38,139 nt of DNA from Chloroflexia bacterium (GTDB taxonomy: Bacteria; Chloroflexota; Chloroflexia; Thermomicrobiales; CFX8), in NCBI GenBank assembly GCA_030431755.1, contig JAUIIK010000040.1, positions 1 to 38,139 on the forward strand, in the 5' to 3' direction. Made by a program: the position numbers and the translations under genes. Position 1 is the stretch's first letter; every line of letters begins with the position of its first letter. This document shows, one piece after another, positions 9,846-18,206 of the stretch. The notes under the pieces were generated by a model. It made no database searches and was not told the origin of the DNA. It saw nothing but the letters and a program-made list of their open reading frames with translations.

Positions 9846-11864
9846 ATGAAACGCTTTACACCGACACTACTGATCGCGTTCATCCTTGCCGGGGTTGCGC
9901 CACTAACACAGGCCGTTGCAGCGAGCCCGTCACTGGCTGGCGTTCCCGACGCCGCCGGAGAGCCGTTCGAGCAGGTCTGGATGCGCACCGATCTCCCGGT
10001 CGCGGAGGGCGTCGCCGACCGCACCTGGATGTGGGGTCCTGAGCCGTTCACGGACATTCTGACCGAGCCCTACGCCGAGTCGCCCGGCGAAAGCCGTCAG
10101 GTCATCTACTACGACAAGAGCCGCATGGAGCTCACAAACCCCGACGCCGACCCATCCAGCCCCTGGTACGTCACCAACGGTCTGCTGGCCGTCGAACTGA
10201 CGACTGGCCGGATGCAAGTGGGCCACAACCAGTTCGAGCAGCGGCTGCCGTCCGAATTGAACGTCGCTGGCGACCAGGGTTTTGAGAATGGCCCAAGCTA
10301 CGCTACGTTTGGTGAGGTCGTCGGGCCGTATCAGGATTGCTGTGGTGATCGCACCGGTGAGGTCATCCAGGCGAAACTCGACCGCTCGGGGCAGACGAGC
10401 TCTGACTCGGCGCTTCAGAAGTACGACATCGAGAATGCCTACTTCGATGATGTGACTGGCAGCAACATCGCCGCTCCTTTCTGGGAATTCATGCACTCGA
10501 CGGGCCAGGTCTGGGAAGCCGGCGTGTACATCAATGCCCCACTCTTCCCCAATCCCTTCTACGCCACCGGCCGCCCCGTCAGCGGCGCATACTGGACGCG
10601 GGTCGTAGTCGGTGGGATTGAGCGGGATGTGCTGATCCAGTGTTTCGAGCGCCGTTGCCTGACCTACACCCCGGGCAACCCTGAGGGTTGGCGTGTTGAA
10701 ACCGGCAACATCGGCCGTCACTACCATGCCTGGCGCTACGCTGAGCGACCGCAGGTCGACGGGCAGATCTTGTTCACGAAGTTTGAGCAAGATGACGTGT
10801 TCGGCGGGCCGACCTCGGAACTCTACCTTGCTGATGCCACCGGTGAATTAATGATGAACCTCACCGGTGATGTGCATGGGTATGTCGACGCTTCTGTCTG
10901 GTCGCCGGACGGCTCACGGATCGCGTTTGTTGCGACAGGCAACATCGGTGTGCCCGGCGAACTCTATGTCGTCAATGCCGATGGGACCGGGCTGATCTTG
11001 CTGGCAAGTGATGTCGTCGGGGCGGCGGACTGGTCGCCGGATGGTTCGCAGCTCGCCTTCATTCGAGAGGTAAGCCCGGGTGGACCGGACAACCTTTTCG
11101 TCGTCGCGGCCAACGGCACCGGGTTCACCCAGATCACCAGCCACGCACTGGAAGATTCGGATCCCCGCTGGTCGCCGGACGGCTTGCTGATCGCTTTCGA
11201 GCGCCAGCTGAGTGAGGATGAGTCCCAGATCTTTCTCATCGAGCCTGATGGCGAGAACGAGTGGCAATTGACCGATATCCCGATTCCGCAGGAGGCGCTC
11301 TACGATCGGGTAAGTTTTTCCCGTACCCCGCTCTGGTCGCCGGATGGACGCTGGATCGCCTTCACCAGCCTGACAGGCTCAACCGTTCCACCCCCGTCAG
11401 TTATCGACGTGATGGTCATCGAAGTCGATGGAACCGATCTGACTACACTCGCCTCGACCGTGGGAGTGCGCGATCTAGTCTGGTCGCCGGATAGTGGACA
11501 CATCGCCTTCGACGAGCCGCAATATGCCGGCCGGGATCTCGACGGCAGCGCCGTCTGGATCGTAGATCTCACCGCCGGCGAAGCGACGGTTTTCGGAAGC
11601 GACTACACCAATCCAGCCGGACCTGCTTGGAGTCCGGATGGTGCGCTTGTGGCCATGCGCGGACGGATCGCGACGCCGGGAGGTGAGACCGTGCGGTGGA
11701 TCAGGGCCCTGGGGCAAGATTCCGTCTGGTCACCGGCCGGTCGCTTCATCGCCACATGGAACTTCAACGCTGGACTCGCAGTTGTGGCCGCCGACGGCTC
11801 CTCACAGTGGTTACTCAGCGACGAGGGTTGGAATCCGCGCTGGCGTCCGTCAACCAGTCCCTAG
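9846..11864 (+). CDS. Secreted protein with N-terminal unknown domain and C-terminal PD40/TolB-like propeller
   Basis: A 672-aa exported protein with a Sec signal peptide (about 1-26, MKRFTPTLLIAFILAGVAPL). Residues about 30-300 form a domain ending in CFERRCLTYTPGNPEGW and NIGRHYHAWRY, a pattern I associate with exported Chloroflexota proteins. Residues about 305-670 hold at least six PD40 repeats around WSPDG (for example VWSPDGSRIAFVA, DWSPDGSQLAFI, RWSPDGLLIAFER, LWSPDGRWIAFTS, AWSPDGALVAM), giving a TolB-type beta-propeller. The repeats are visible in DNA as recurring tggtcgccgga. Four cysteines (QDCCGD, QCFERRC) may form disulfides. Role unknown, probably binding or surface display. Starts 15 nt after the PPOX gene. 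Confidence 0.88.
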   Translation: MKRFTPTLLIAFILAGVAPLTQAVAASPSLAGVPDAAGEPFEQVWMRTDLPVAEGVADRTWMWGPEPFTDILTEPYAESPGESRQVIYYDKSRMELTNPDADPSSPWYVTNGLLAVELTTGRMQVGHNQFEQRLPSELNVAGDQGFENGPSYATFGEVVGPYQDCCGDRTGEVIQAKLDRSGQTSSDSALQKYDIENAYFDDVTGSNIAAPFWEFMHSTGQVWEAGVYINAPLFPNPFYATGRPVSGAYWTRVVVGGIERDVLIQCFERRCLTYTPGNPEGWRVETGNIGRHYHAWRYAERPQVDGQILFTKFEQDDVFGGPTSELYLADATGELMMNLTGDVHGYVDASVWSPDGSRIAFVATGNIGVPGELYVVNADGTGLILLASDVVGAADWSPDGSQLAFIREVSPGGPDNLFVVAANGTGFTQITSHALEDSDPRWSPDGLLIAFERQLSEDESQIFLIEPDGENEWQLTDIPIPQEALYDRVSFSRTPLWSPDGRWIAFTSLTGSTVPPPSVIDVMVIEVDGTDLTTLASTVGVRDLVWSPDSGHIAFDEPQYAGRDLDGSAVWIVDLTAGEATVFGSDYTNPAGPAWSPDGALVAMRGRIATPGGETVRWIRALGQDSVWSPAGRFIATWNFNAGLAVVAADGSSQWLLSDEGWNPRWRPSTSP

Positions 11865-11901
11865 CAATGCAGGTCAGCTCGGAACCAACCGCATGGCCTG
11901 T

Positions 11902-12558
11902 TCAGTTCATCACTTCCTGCGCCAGCCGAGGCGTGACGGCGACGAGGCCGAAGAGGGCTGTCGTTAGGGCCAGCACGAGCAGGTGGTTGGCGTGCGCCAG
12001 GTGGGCTTCGACGAGCTGATCGCCGAGCACCATGTGGGCCGCGGTGAAGGCCAGCGTTGCCGCGCCGACGTAGAGGAGCGCCGGAAAGCGCTCGAAGAGC
12101 TGGGCGATCCAGCCGGCCGCGAAGAGCACGACCGGCATCGAGAGCGCAACACCAACGACGAGCAGCAAGAGCGAACCACGGGCCGCACCGGCAATGGCCA
12201 GGACGTTGTCGAGGCTCATCAGGAAGTCGGCGATCATGATCGAGCCAAGCGCGCTCCAGAGTGTCGTCGGCGACGGCTGCTGCCCGGCATCCGGCTCGCC
12301 CCTGAGCAGACGGATCGTGATCCAGATGAGCAGTAGACCGCCGAGCGCCTGAAGCAGTGGGATATTGAGCAGCAACGTGGCAAGAGCGGTCAGGACAATC
12401 CTCAACACGATCGCGATGACACCCCCAGCCAGGATCGCGCGCCGACGATCACGGGGCCGTAGCCCGCGTGACGCCATCGCGATCATCAGGGCGTTGTCAC
12501 CGCTGAGGGTGATGTTCAGGATGATGATGCTCACGAGAGAGCCGATTGCTGCGATCAT
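11902..12558 (-). CDS. TerC/YjbE family integral membrane protein
   Basis: A 218-aa protein with about seven hydrophobic helices. The paired motifs of the TerC superfamily are present: NITLSGDNALMIAMASRGL near the N-terminus and DFLMSLDNVLAIAGAARG in the middle, each placing an acidic residue and Asn within a membrane helix. Family members (YjbE, Alx, TerC) export or handle Mn2+ or other metals. It converges with the PD40 gene (37 bp between stops) and diverges from a small membrane protein. I looked for a yybP-ykoY manganese riboswitch in the upstream 235 bp and did not see one. Confidence 0.87.
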   Translation of the reverse strand: MIAAIGSLVSIIILNITLSGDNALMIAMASRGLRPRDRRRAILAGGVIAIVLRIVLTALATLLLNIPLLQALGGLLLIWITIRLLRGEPDAGQQPSPTTLWSALGSIMIADFLMSLDNVLAIAGAARGSLLLLVVGVALSMPVVLFAAGWIAQLFERFPALLYVGAATLAFTAAHMVLGDQLVEAHLAHANHLLVLALTTALFGLVAVTPRLAQEVMN

Positions 12559-12793
12559 GTGTGTCTACTACATCTCTCACTCGTCTTGCGACGTACCTGA
12601 GCTATTCGAGCAGCGCTACCAGGCCTCAACGCCGACGAACCCATCTCAACGACTACGGTGTAGCGTATGTGCCCGCTGCACCGCATAACGATATACCCGC
12701 CGCCGGCGGAAATCGAACGCTGGCCGTCACGGCAGCGCGGCAGCAGTGTTGTCATGTAGGACGGTTACTGGCTATCCGATAGAAGGTCAACAC

Positions 12794-13066
12794 ATGCTCG
12801 TTGTCGGTGTCTGGGTCGTCGCACTCCTCGCGCTCACGCTCGCAGTTCTCGTCTTCCGGCGCGCGCAGCTGGCCGCCGCCAGTGCCCGTGACGACGACCA
12901 GCCAGGACTCGGGAAGTGGCTCGTGCCCTTCGTCATGGTCGGCATGATGAGCCTGCGGATCGTCGCCTCGCTGCATCGCGGAGCTGCGGTGACGCTGCCG
13001 CTCGTTATTGCCGCGGTCAGCGTCGTCGTGTTGATCACATTTGGCGCAGCGCTACGCGCTGACTAA
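12794..13066 (+). CDS. Small membrane protein, three predicted TM segments
   Basis: A 90-aa hydrophobic protein with membrane segments at about 2-20, 45-61 and 66-84, separated by a charged loop (RRAQLAAASARDDDQPG). I do not recognise a family. The ATG at 12794 has GAAGGT about 7 nt upstream; an in-frame ATG at 12746 would add a poorly coding N-terminus. It stands alone between the divergent TerC gene and the next MFS gene. Strong hydrophobic periodicity and GC-rich third positions support coding. Confidence 0.65.
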   Translation: MLVVGVWVVALLALTLAVLVFRRAQLAAASARDDDQPGLGKWLVPFVMVGMMSLRIVASLHRGAAVTLPLVIAAVSVVVLITFGAALRAD

Positions 13067-13373
13067 CGCTCGACCTCGTTCCAATCGCATGCCACTGGAA
13101 TCATCCACTTTTCCCAGGCGGTCCCACCGATGCATTGGCAACTGTCCCGCCTCCGATAGCGCATCCTGCTATCATCCCCAGCGACGTACAACACCGGAAG
13201 GTTCGACAGAACGTGCAAAGCACCCTGGAGCGTCGCTAGCGCCGTAAGCGCGTGCGTTAGGCGACGATGAAGCTGATTTGAACTGGCTTGCGGGCGACCG
13301 GAGGCTGGTTCTTGCTGTGTGAGCGCGGACACGGCACGCGACCATTCAACAGCTTAGCTTCAGGAGTTTCGGA
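13067..13373. other. 307-bp gap, no gene recognised
   Basis: No convincing coding sequence on either strand. A hairpin-capable segment with arms CGTCGC (13231-13236) and GCGACG (13261-13266) lies in its middle. I looked for the T-box AGGGTGG signature and other riboswitch cores and found none. It presumably contains the promoter of the following MFS gene. Confidence 0.5.
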
Positions 13374-14651
13374 GTGCTACGTCAACTCCCCGCCTATCCT
13401 ATCTACCTGCTGATCCAGGGCGTCTTCGGGTTCGCCTTCGTGACCTTCGCCACGCTCAGCACGCTCTACCGCATCGAGACGGTCGGGCTGAACCCCTTCC
13501 AGCTCGTGCTCGTCGGCACGGCGCTGGAGCTGGCCGCCTTCAGCTTCGAGGTGCCGACCGGCATCCTGGCCGACCTCTACAGCCGGAGGCTCTCGGTCAT
13601 CATCGGGATGTTCCTCTTCGGAATCGGCTTCATGTTCGAGGGGCTACTGCCCTACTTCATCACCGTGCTGATCGCCCAGGTCATCTGGGGCGCAGGCTGG
13701 ACCTTCATCAGCGGCGCGCGCGAGGCCTGGATCGCCGATGAGCTGGGCGAGGCGGGCATCGGCAAGGTCTACCTGCGCGGCTCGCAGATCAACCAGCTCG
13801 GACTGATCCTCGGCGTGCCGCTGGCGGTCGTGCTCGGCAGCGTCAGCCTGGCGCTGCCGATGGTCGTTGGGGGCGCGATCTTCGTCGCGCTGGGTCTTGT
13901 CCTGGTCGTCGTCATGCCCGAGCATGGCTTCACCCCCGCGCCACGGACCGAGCGCACCACCTTCGGCTCGATGGGCGACACCTTCCGCGAAGGCGTATCG
14001 ACCATTCGCGGCCGGCCGGTCTTGATCACGATCACCATCATCGCCGTGCTCTGGGGGGCTGCCTCCGAGGGCTATGACCGGCTCTTCGCCAAGCATCTAG
14101 TCGACAACTTCAGCTTTCCGGCCCTGCCGGCCGGCCCCTTCGATGACATCGTCGTCTGGTTCGGGCTGATCCAGATCGTCGGGATGGCGATCTCGATTGG
14201 CGTGGCCGAGGTCTTGCGCCGCAAGATCGACACCGACAGCCACGAGGCCGTCGCGCGGGCGCTGCTTGTCTCGACCGCGCTGGTCGTCGTCTCGTTGGTT
14301 GGCTTCGCGCTGGCCGGGAGCTTCGGTGTCGCGATCGGCTTCGTCTGGTCGCTCGCCGTCTTCCGGGAGCTGAACTACCCGCTGACGAGCGCCTGGCTCA
14401 ACCAGAATCTCTCGTCACGAGTGCGAGCCACGGTTATCTCGATGCGCAGCCAGTCCGACGCCTTCGGCCAGATGTTCGTCGGTCCCATCCTCGGGCTCAT
14501 CGCGACGGTCGTTTCATTGCGAGCCAACTTCATCGTCGCGGCAGCGATCATCATGCCTGCGCTCTATCTCTACTGGCGGTCGCTCCAGGACAAGCGCGTG
14601 CTGGCAGCACCGCCTGAGAGCGCAGCGCCGGACGACGAGGGCGGCCCGTAG
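13374..14651 (+). CDS. MFS transporter (drug-efflux-like, DHA3-type)
   Basis: A 425-aa membrane protein with about 12 hydrophobic segments. The loop 2-3 motif GILADLYSRRLSVIIG corresponds to the MFS signature, and FISGAREAWIADEL is typical of the macrolide-efflux-like (DHA3) branch. The C-terminal 20 residues are an acidic tail. The GTG start at 13374 is preceded by CAGGAG at a 7-nt spacing. The selenoprotein gene begins 61 nt downstream on the same strand; co-transcription is possible but functional linkage is not clear. Confidence 0.88.
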   Translation: MLRQLPAYPIYLLIQGVFGFAFVTFATLSTLYRIETVGLNPFQLVLVGTALELAAFSFEVPTGILADLYSRRLSVIIGMFLFGIGFMFEGLLPYFITVLIAQVIWGAGWTFISGAREAWIADELGEAGIGKVYLRGSQINQLGLILGVPLAVVLGSVSLALPMVVGGAIFVALGLVLVVVMPEHGFTPAPRTERTTFGSMGDTFREGVSTIRGRPVLITITIIAVLWGAASEGYDRLFAKHLVDNFSFPALPAGPFDDIVVWFGLIQIVGMAISIGVAEVLRRKIDTDSHEAVARALLVSTALVVVSLVGFALAGSFGVAIGFVWSLAVFRELNYPLTSAWLNQNLSSRVRATVISMRSQSDAFGQMFVGPILGLIATVVSLRANFIVAAAIIMPALYLYWRSLQDKRVLAAPPESAAPDDEGGP

Positions 14652-14712
14652 CCGGGCGCGTCTGTGCGAAACTAGAGCGCACCGGAAGCGTGGCGTAACA
14701 ACGGAGGTATCG

Positions 14713-15627
14713 ATGACGACGTTCGTGGATCTGAACGCTCCCGTCGGCTATATGCAGCGTACGCGGGACTACTACCTGGCCCTCGGCTACAACAATCCGT
14801 ACCGCTGGTCGCACTTCGATGAAGTGCCCTTCACGCCGCTCAAGAAGCCACTGGCTGAGGCGCGGATCGCCCTGATCACGACCGCCGCGCCGTACCAACC
14901 GGAAGCCGGCGACCAGGGACCGAACGCCCGCTACAACGGCAACGCAAAGTTCTACCGGGTCTACTCCGACTCAACGTCGACGGAGCAGGCGCCCGACGTG
15001 CGTATCTCGCATGTCGTCTACGACCGCGATCACACGAGCGCCGAAGACCCGCACACCTGGTTTCCGCTGGCGCGGTTGCAAGCGGCGGCGGAGGCCGGCC
15101 GCATCGGCGGGCTGACCGAGCGCTTCCACTGCGCGCCAACCAACCGTAGCCAGCGCATGACGACTGACACCGACGCGCCCGAGCTGCTCAAACGCTGCCA
15201 GGAAGATGGCGCAGACGCCGTCATCCTCGTGCCCAACTGACCGATCTGCCACCAGACCGTGGGTCTGGTCGCCCGGCACATCGAAGCACACGGCATCCCG
15301 ACGGTCATCATGGGCTGTGCGAAGGACATCGTCGAGTACTGCGGCGTCCCGCGTCACCTCTTCAGCGACTTCCCGCTTGGCAACTCCTGCGGCAAACCCT
15401 TCGATGCCGAATCGCAAGCAGCGACGTTGGAGATGGCGTTCCAACTGCTCGAGTCGGCAACGGCCGCCCGGACGACGGTCCAGTCGCCCCAGCGCTGGGA
15501 CGGCGACGCTTCGTGGAAGGCCGACTACAGCAACGCCGACCGCCTGACGCCCGCACAGCTCGCCGAGCGGAAGCGCGAGTTCGAGACCGCCGAAGCCATC
15601 GGCCGGGAGAAACGCCGCAATATGTAA
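14713..15627 (+). CDS. Selenoprotein, glycine/sarcosine/betaine reductase B-like family, Sec at residue 176
   Basis: A 304-residue protein if the in-frame TGA at 15238-15240 is read as selenocysteine (Sec176). Upstream of the TGA the frame ends DGADAVILVPN; downstream it continues without shift as PICHQTVGLVARHIEAHGIPT and on to the stop at 15627. This places the residue in a U-P-I-C-H redox motif at a strand-helix junction, as expected for the active site of the GrdB-like family. A SECIS-type hairpin follows the TGA. The start has GGAGG 5 nt upstream. There is no good ribosome site or sensible N-terminus for a separate downstream gene, whose first possible start would fall inside the hairpin loop. 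The protein is smaller than true GrdB, and no GrdA, GrdE or thioredoxin partners are near, so its substrate is unknown. No sel genes are in the window. Confidence 0.85.
15238..15269 (+). promoter_or_regulatory. Bacterial SECIS element and Sec UGA codon
   Basis: TGA (15238-15240) is followed 10 nt later by a perfect 8-bp stem, ACCAGACC (15251-15258) with GGTCTGGT (15262-15269), closing a GTG loop. The loop begins 18 nt after the TGA and starts with G. Both fit the known bacterial SECIS rule of an apical loop about 16-37 nt after the UGA with a loop G that contacts SelB. The stem is also coding (HQTVGLV), as usual in bacteria. Confidence 0.85.
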
Positions 15628-15849
15628 CGCGGTCCTCACGCTACGTCGACTATACGCCCGCCCATCAACACTGCGCCGCAAGGCACTGCGTCGCTTCCTC
15701 CGTGACCGGGGTCATGGCTATTGAAACCGGGAAGTTAGCCAAACCATCCGGTGCTACGAGATCGTTTCCGAAAAAGCGTAAGAAAGTTACTGCTCGTCGG
15801 TCCTATCTCTACAGTGGTCCAAGGGATATGTGAGATAGGAGACAGAACG

Positions 15850-17109
15850 ATGTTCAGTCCCACAACGCGCAACCGTCAGCTGATCCGTGTCGTCGCCGCG
15901 CTTGCGGTGCTTGTCGCCGCGCTCCCGCTGGGAGCGGCATTCGCCGGACAGGCAATCGACGAGCGGCCCGAGGTCGACGTCCGCATGGTCGACCGTTGGG
16001 AGATCGAGGATGGCGGCCATGTGCGCGCCACCATGATGATCCTGGTCACTGCCCGCATCGAAGGCCAGAAGGAGCAGCAGCCGTTGCCGCACGCGCGCAT
16101 CACCATGCAGCCGCTCAGTGAACCGCATGGCCGCGCATCCACCGTTGAGACTGACGAGCACGGCCTGGTCCGGATCGATGCGAACTATGACGCGTCGCTG
16201 CGCGAGAAGATGGGCGTCCAGATTCTGGACGTGATGCACCGGCTCGTGCCGCAGGGCGCCGTCTTCAACCAGCGTTTCAAGTACCACGGTGACCCGTTGC
16301 CGGCGCTCTATATCTTCGACGGTGGCAACTCCCGCATCCAGAAATTCACCACCGACGGCTACTTCATCCTGTCCTGGGGTTCGCAGGGCTTCGGAAACGC
16401 CCAGTTCTGCCCCGGCACGCATGGCCATCTCGCCGTCGACAGCGACAGCAACGTCTATGCGACCGACGCCTGCATGCGGATTCAGAAGTTCACATCCTAC
16501 GGCGCGTACCTGAATCAGTGGGGCTCGGGCGGCAACGCTCCAGGTCAGTTCCCTGGCGGGATTCACGGCATCGCGATCGACGCGCAGGACCGGGTCTGGA
16601 CAACGTCCAACAATCGCATTCAGCGCTTCGACACCAACGGCGTCTTCCATGTCTTGATCTCGACAGCCGGCGAGACAACGCTCCCCGGCGATATCGTCGT
16701 CGATCCGGATGGCGATCTCTGGGTCTACGACTGGCAGAACGTCCTCAATATCCACGAGTACTCGCTTGCCGGCGACCACCTCAGCTCGCAGATGGTGGGA
16801 ACCTTCGGAGACTTTACCTTCGATAGCGACGCAAACTTCTATGGCGCGCTGACCAATGCGGTCACGAAGATCAGCCCCGATTGGTCGACGACCGAGACCT
16901 GGGGGCCACTCGGCGGCGGCGCCGGCGCAGGGGAGTTCAACAGCCCCGAGTCGTTCGCGGTCGATGGCGATCTGATCCATATCCTCGAGCAGGGGAACAA
17001 CCGCGTGCAGACGCTGACGACCAACGGCGTCTACATCCGAACGTTTGGCGCGTTCGGCAACGGCGCCGGGCAGTTCAACGCCCCGACGGACATCGCCGTC
17101 TACCACTAG
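15850..17109 (+). CDS. Secreted NHL-repeat beta-propeller protein
   Basis: A 419-aa exported protein. An N-terminal hydrophobic helix (about 11-31, LIRVVAALAVLVAALPLGAA) ending AFAG is a signal peptide. Residues about 35-145 are an unclassified beta-rich domain; residues about 150-419 hold NHL-type repeats such as LYIFDGGNSRIQKFTTDG, IAIDAQDRVWTTSNNRIQRF and IHILEQGNNRVQTLTTNG, each followed by a GxGxxxGQF turn. The ATG at 15850 has a TAGGAGA site at 7 nt; longer in-frame starts add a charged segment ahead of the signal and are rejected. It ends in a strong terminator at 17127. Ligand unknown. The 222-bp gap upstream shows no gene. Confidence 0.87.
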   Translation: MFSPTTRNRQLIRVVAALAVLVAALPLGAAFAGQAIDERPEVDVRMVDRWEIEDGGHVRATMMILVTARIEGQKEQQPLPHARITMQPLSEPHGRASTVETDEHGLVRIDANYDASLREKMGVQILDVMHRLVPQGAVFNQRFKYHGDPLPALYIFDGGNSRIQKFTTDGYFILSWGSQGFGNAQFCPGTHGHLAVDSDSNVYATDACMRIQKFTSYGAYLNQWGSGGNAPGQFPGGIHGIAIDAQDRVWTTSNNRIQRFDTNGVFHVLISTAGETTLPGDIVVDPDGDLWVYDWQNVLNIHEYSLAGDHLSSQMVGTFGDFTFDSDANFYGALTNAVTKISPDWSTTETWGPLGGGAGAGEFNSPESFAVDGDLIHILEQGNNRVQTLTTNGVYIRTFGAFGNGAGQFNAPTDIAVYH

Positions 17110-17126
17110 CAGGGATCTCTCCAATG

Positions 17127-17163
17127 CGGAACGGGCTGTCCAGCCCGTTCCGTTTCTCTTGTT
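17127..17163 (+). terminator. Rho-independent terminator of the NHL gene
   Basis: CGGAACGGGCTG (17127-17138) pairs perfectly with CAGCCCGTTCCG (17141-17152) and is followed by TTTCTCTTGTTT. It lies 18 nt after the stop codon. Confidence 0.9.
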
Positions 17164-17217
17164 TGTGATGGATTTGATCTAACACTGATCGGATCGTGGC
17201 GAGATTCTAGTGGACCT

Positions 17218-17294
17218 CGTAGGGCTGAGGCTCGTCCTCAGCCGCTGACGGAGGCTCTGTGCAAACGCGGCTGAGGACGAGCCTCAGCCCTACG
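17218..17294. repeat. Nested palindromic repeat, copy B (27-bp perfect arms)
   Basis: Arms 17218-17244 and 17268-17294 are perfect 27-bp reverse complements around a 23-nt loop. Each arm also folds alone: GGCTGAGG, CTCGT, CCTCAGCC. Compared with copy A at 167-242, four bases per arm differ and every one is compensated in both foldings. The remainder of 17164-17411 has no gene. Confidence 0.85.
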
Positions 17295-17411
17295 AAATGT
17301 CGTCTCAATCACATAAACGGGTTGTCGCAGCCTCAATGGCAGCCGTGACCAGTCTACACGAGCCCGTTGAGCGACCTGATCGAACCGATCGCATCGTTGA
17401 TGAGCATCCGG

Positions 17412-17858
17412 TCACGAGACCGTTGCCACCAATTCCGGTTCAAGCTCCAGCCCAAACTCGATGACATGGGCAGCCTTCATGACGGCGAGGACGGCCTGCT
17501 GGATCTGCTCATCGGTCGCGTCGGGGCGGCACGGCAGGGCAATCTCATCGGCCGGGAGATCACCGGCGCCGGTCCCGAGCAGGCGGCGGGCAAAGCGGCC
17601 GACGATGCTATCGGCAGCCGGCAGCGGCGTTGCGACGCGCTCGCAGGCGATATTCTCATCCAAGATCGACGCCGCGTAGCGCGCCGCAAGCTCGGCGTCG
17701 CCACCACAAGTGAAACCCACCCGCAGGCGCTGTGTATCGATAAACGGTTCGAGATGGGCCAGAATCGTGATTCCGGTCGCGATGCGCTCGGCTGCGGCCA
17801 GCCAACTCGCGCGCTCCTCGGCAGAAACGGCGCCCTCCGGCGACCACAGCTCCAGCAT
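17412..17858 (-). CDS. Conserved-looking protein of unknown function
   Basis: A 148-aa soluble, acidic protein I do not recognise. It has an alpha/beta look (RLRVGFTCGGDAELAARYAASILDENI), no signal peptide or membrane segment, and one Cys pair region (TCGG, LPCRPD). The ATG at 17858 directly follows GGAGAG, a spacing too tight to be ideal, so the true start may differ slightly; a perfect GGGCGG-A-CCGCCC palindrome at 17871-17883 lies just upstream. A competing longer reading frame (17477-18106) runs through repeat DNA and is arginine/serine-rich, so it is rejected. It follows a 31-codon ORF on the same strand. Confidence 0.6.
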   Translation of the reverse strand: MLELWSPEGAVSAEERASWLAAAERIATGITILAHLEPFIDTQRLRVGFTCGGDAELAARYAASILDENIACERVATPLPAADSIVGRFARRLLGTGAGDLPADEIALPCRPDATDEQIQQAVLAVMKAAHVIEFGLELEPELVATVS

Positions 17859-17897
17859 CTCTCCACGTATGGGCGGACCGCCCAGCGTTGCCGGTTC

Positions 17898-17993
17898 TCA
17901 GTACTCATCCCACTTGCCGAGCCACTCACAGGCAGCGGTGTCGGCCATCTCTGCGAGCGTTTCGCGGTCCGGGTGGTTGGTTGTAGTTGACAT
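17898..17993 (-). CDS. Possible 31-aa small protein
   Basis: Reads MSTTTNHPDRETLAEMADTA then ACEWLGKWDEY and stops. The ATG at 17993 has AAAGGA at 8 nt, a better ribosome site than that of the 148-aa gene 39 nt downstream, so it may be the first cistron or a leader of that gene. Acidic, with no membrane segment. No family recognised; support is the ribosome site and position only. Confidence 0.35.
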   Translation of the reverse strand: MSTTTNHPDRETLAEMADTAACEWLGKWDEY

Positions 17994-18012
17994 GTGGTCG
18001 TTCCTTTCGATG

Positions 18013-18203
18013 TTTCCCTCACCCCCTGGCCGCGACCCGCTACGCGGGGAAAGGAGGAGCGCAGCGAGGGAGTAGGTTCGAGGGGATAGGTGCTAGCAGA
18101 CACCACGAACCCAACTTCTGCTAATCCCTATAACCTGTCACCTATCCCCTGCCCCCGCATAGCGCAGCGGAGCTGTGGGAGAGGGGGCTGGGGGTGAGGG
18201 AAA
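18013..18203. repeat. Composite inverted repeat, 14-bp outer and 12-bp inner arms
   Basis: Outer arms 18013-18026 and 18190-18203 (TTTCCCTCACCCCC and complement) and inner arms 18081-18092 and 18139-18150 (AGGGGATAGGTG and complement) are perfect. CGGAG and GCGCAGCG(A/G)-type motifs recur between them. It lies immediately after the stop of the NicO gene and before the small orphan operon, so it may work as a bidirectional terminator region, but its size and composite form suggest an intergenic repeat element. Confidence 0.7.
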
Positions 18204-18206
18204 GAC

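Noticed and set aside
12690-12725. tRNA-like T-loop (GTTCGATTTCC, minus strand)
   Set aside because: The flanking bases do not form a 5-bp T stem and no acceptor, D or anticodon arm can be drawn. A similar GGTTCGAATC near 23300 fails for the same reason.
12559-12793. Manganese (yybP-ykoY) riboswitch upstream of the TerC-family gene
   Set aside because: The conserved paired loops of the class cannot be found in the 235-bp upstream region.
13063-13332. 89-aa minus-strand frame in the 13.1-13.3 kb gap
   Set aside because: No ribosome site, no recognisable domain and no compositional support.
15259-15627. Separate 122-aa gene starting at GTG 15259
   Set aside because: It is the in-frame continuation of the selenoprotein; its start would be the SECIS loop itself and it has no ribosome site.
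17477-18106. Long minus-strand frame overlapping the 148-aa gene
   Set aside because: Rich in Arg and Ser, runs through the inverted repeat at 18013-18203, and overlaps a frame with a far more protein-like composition.
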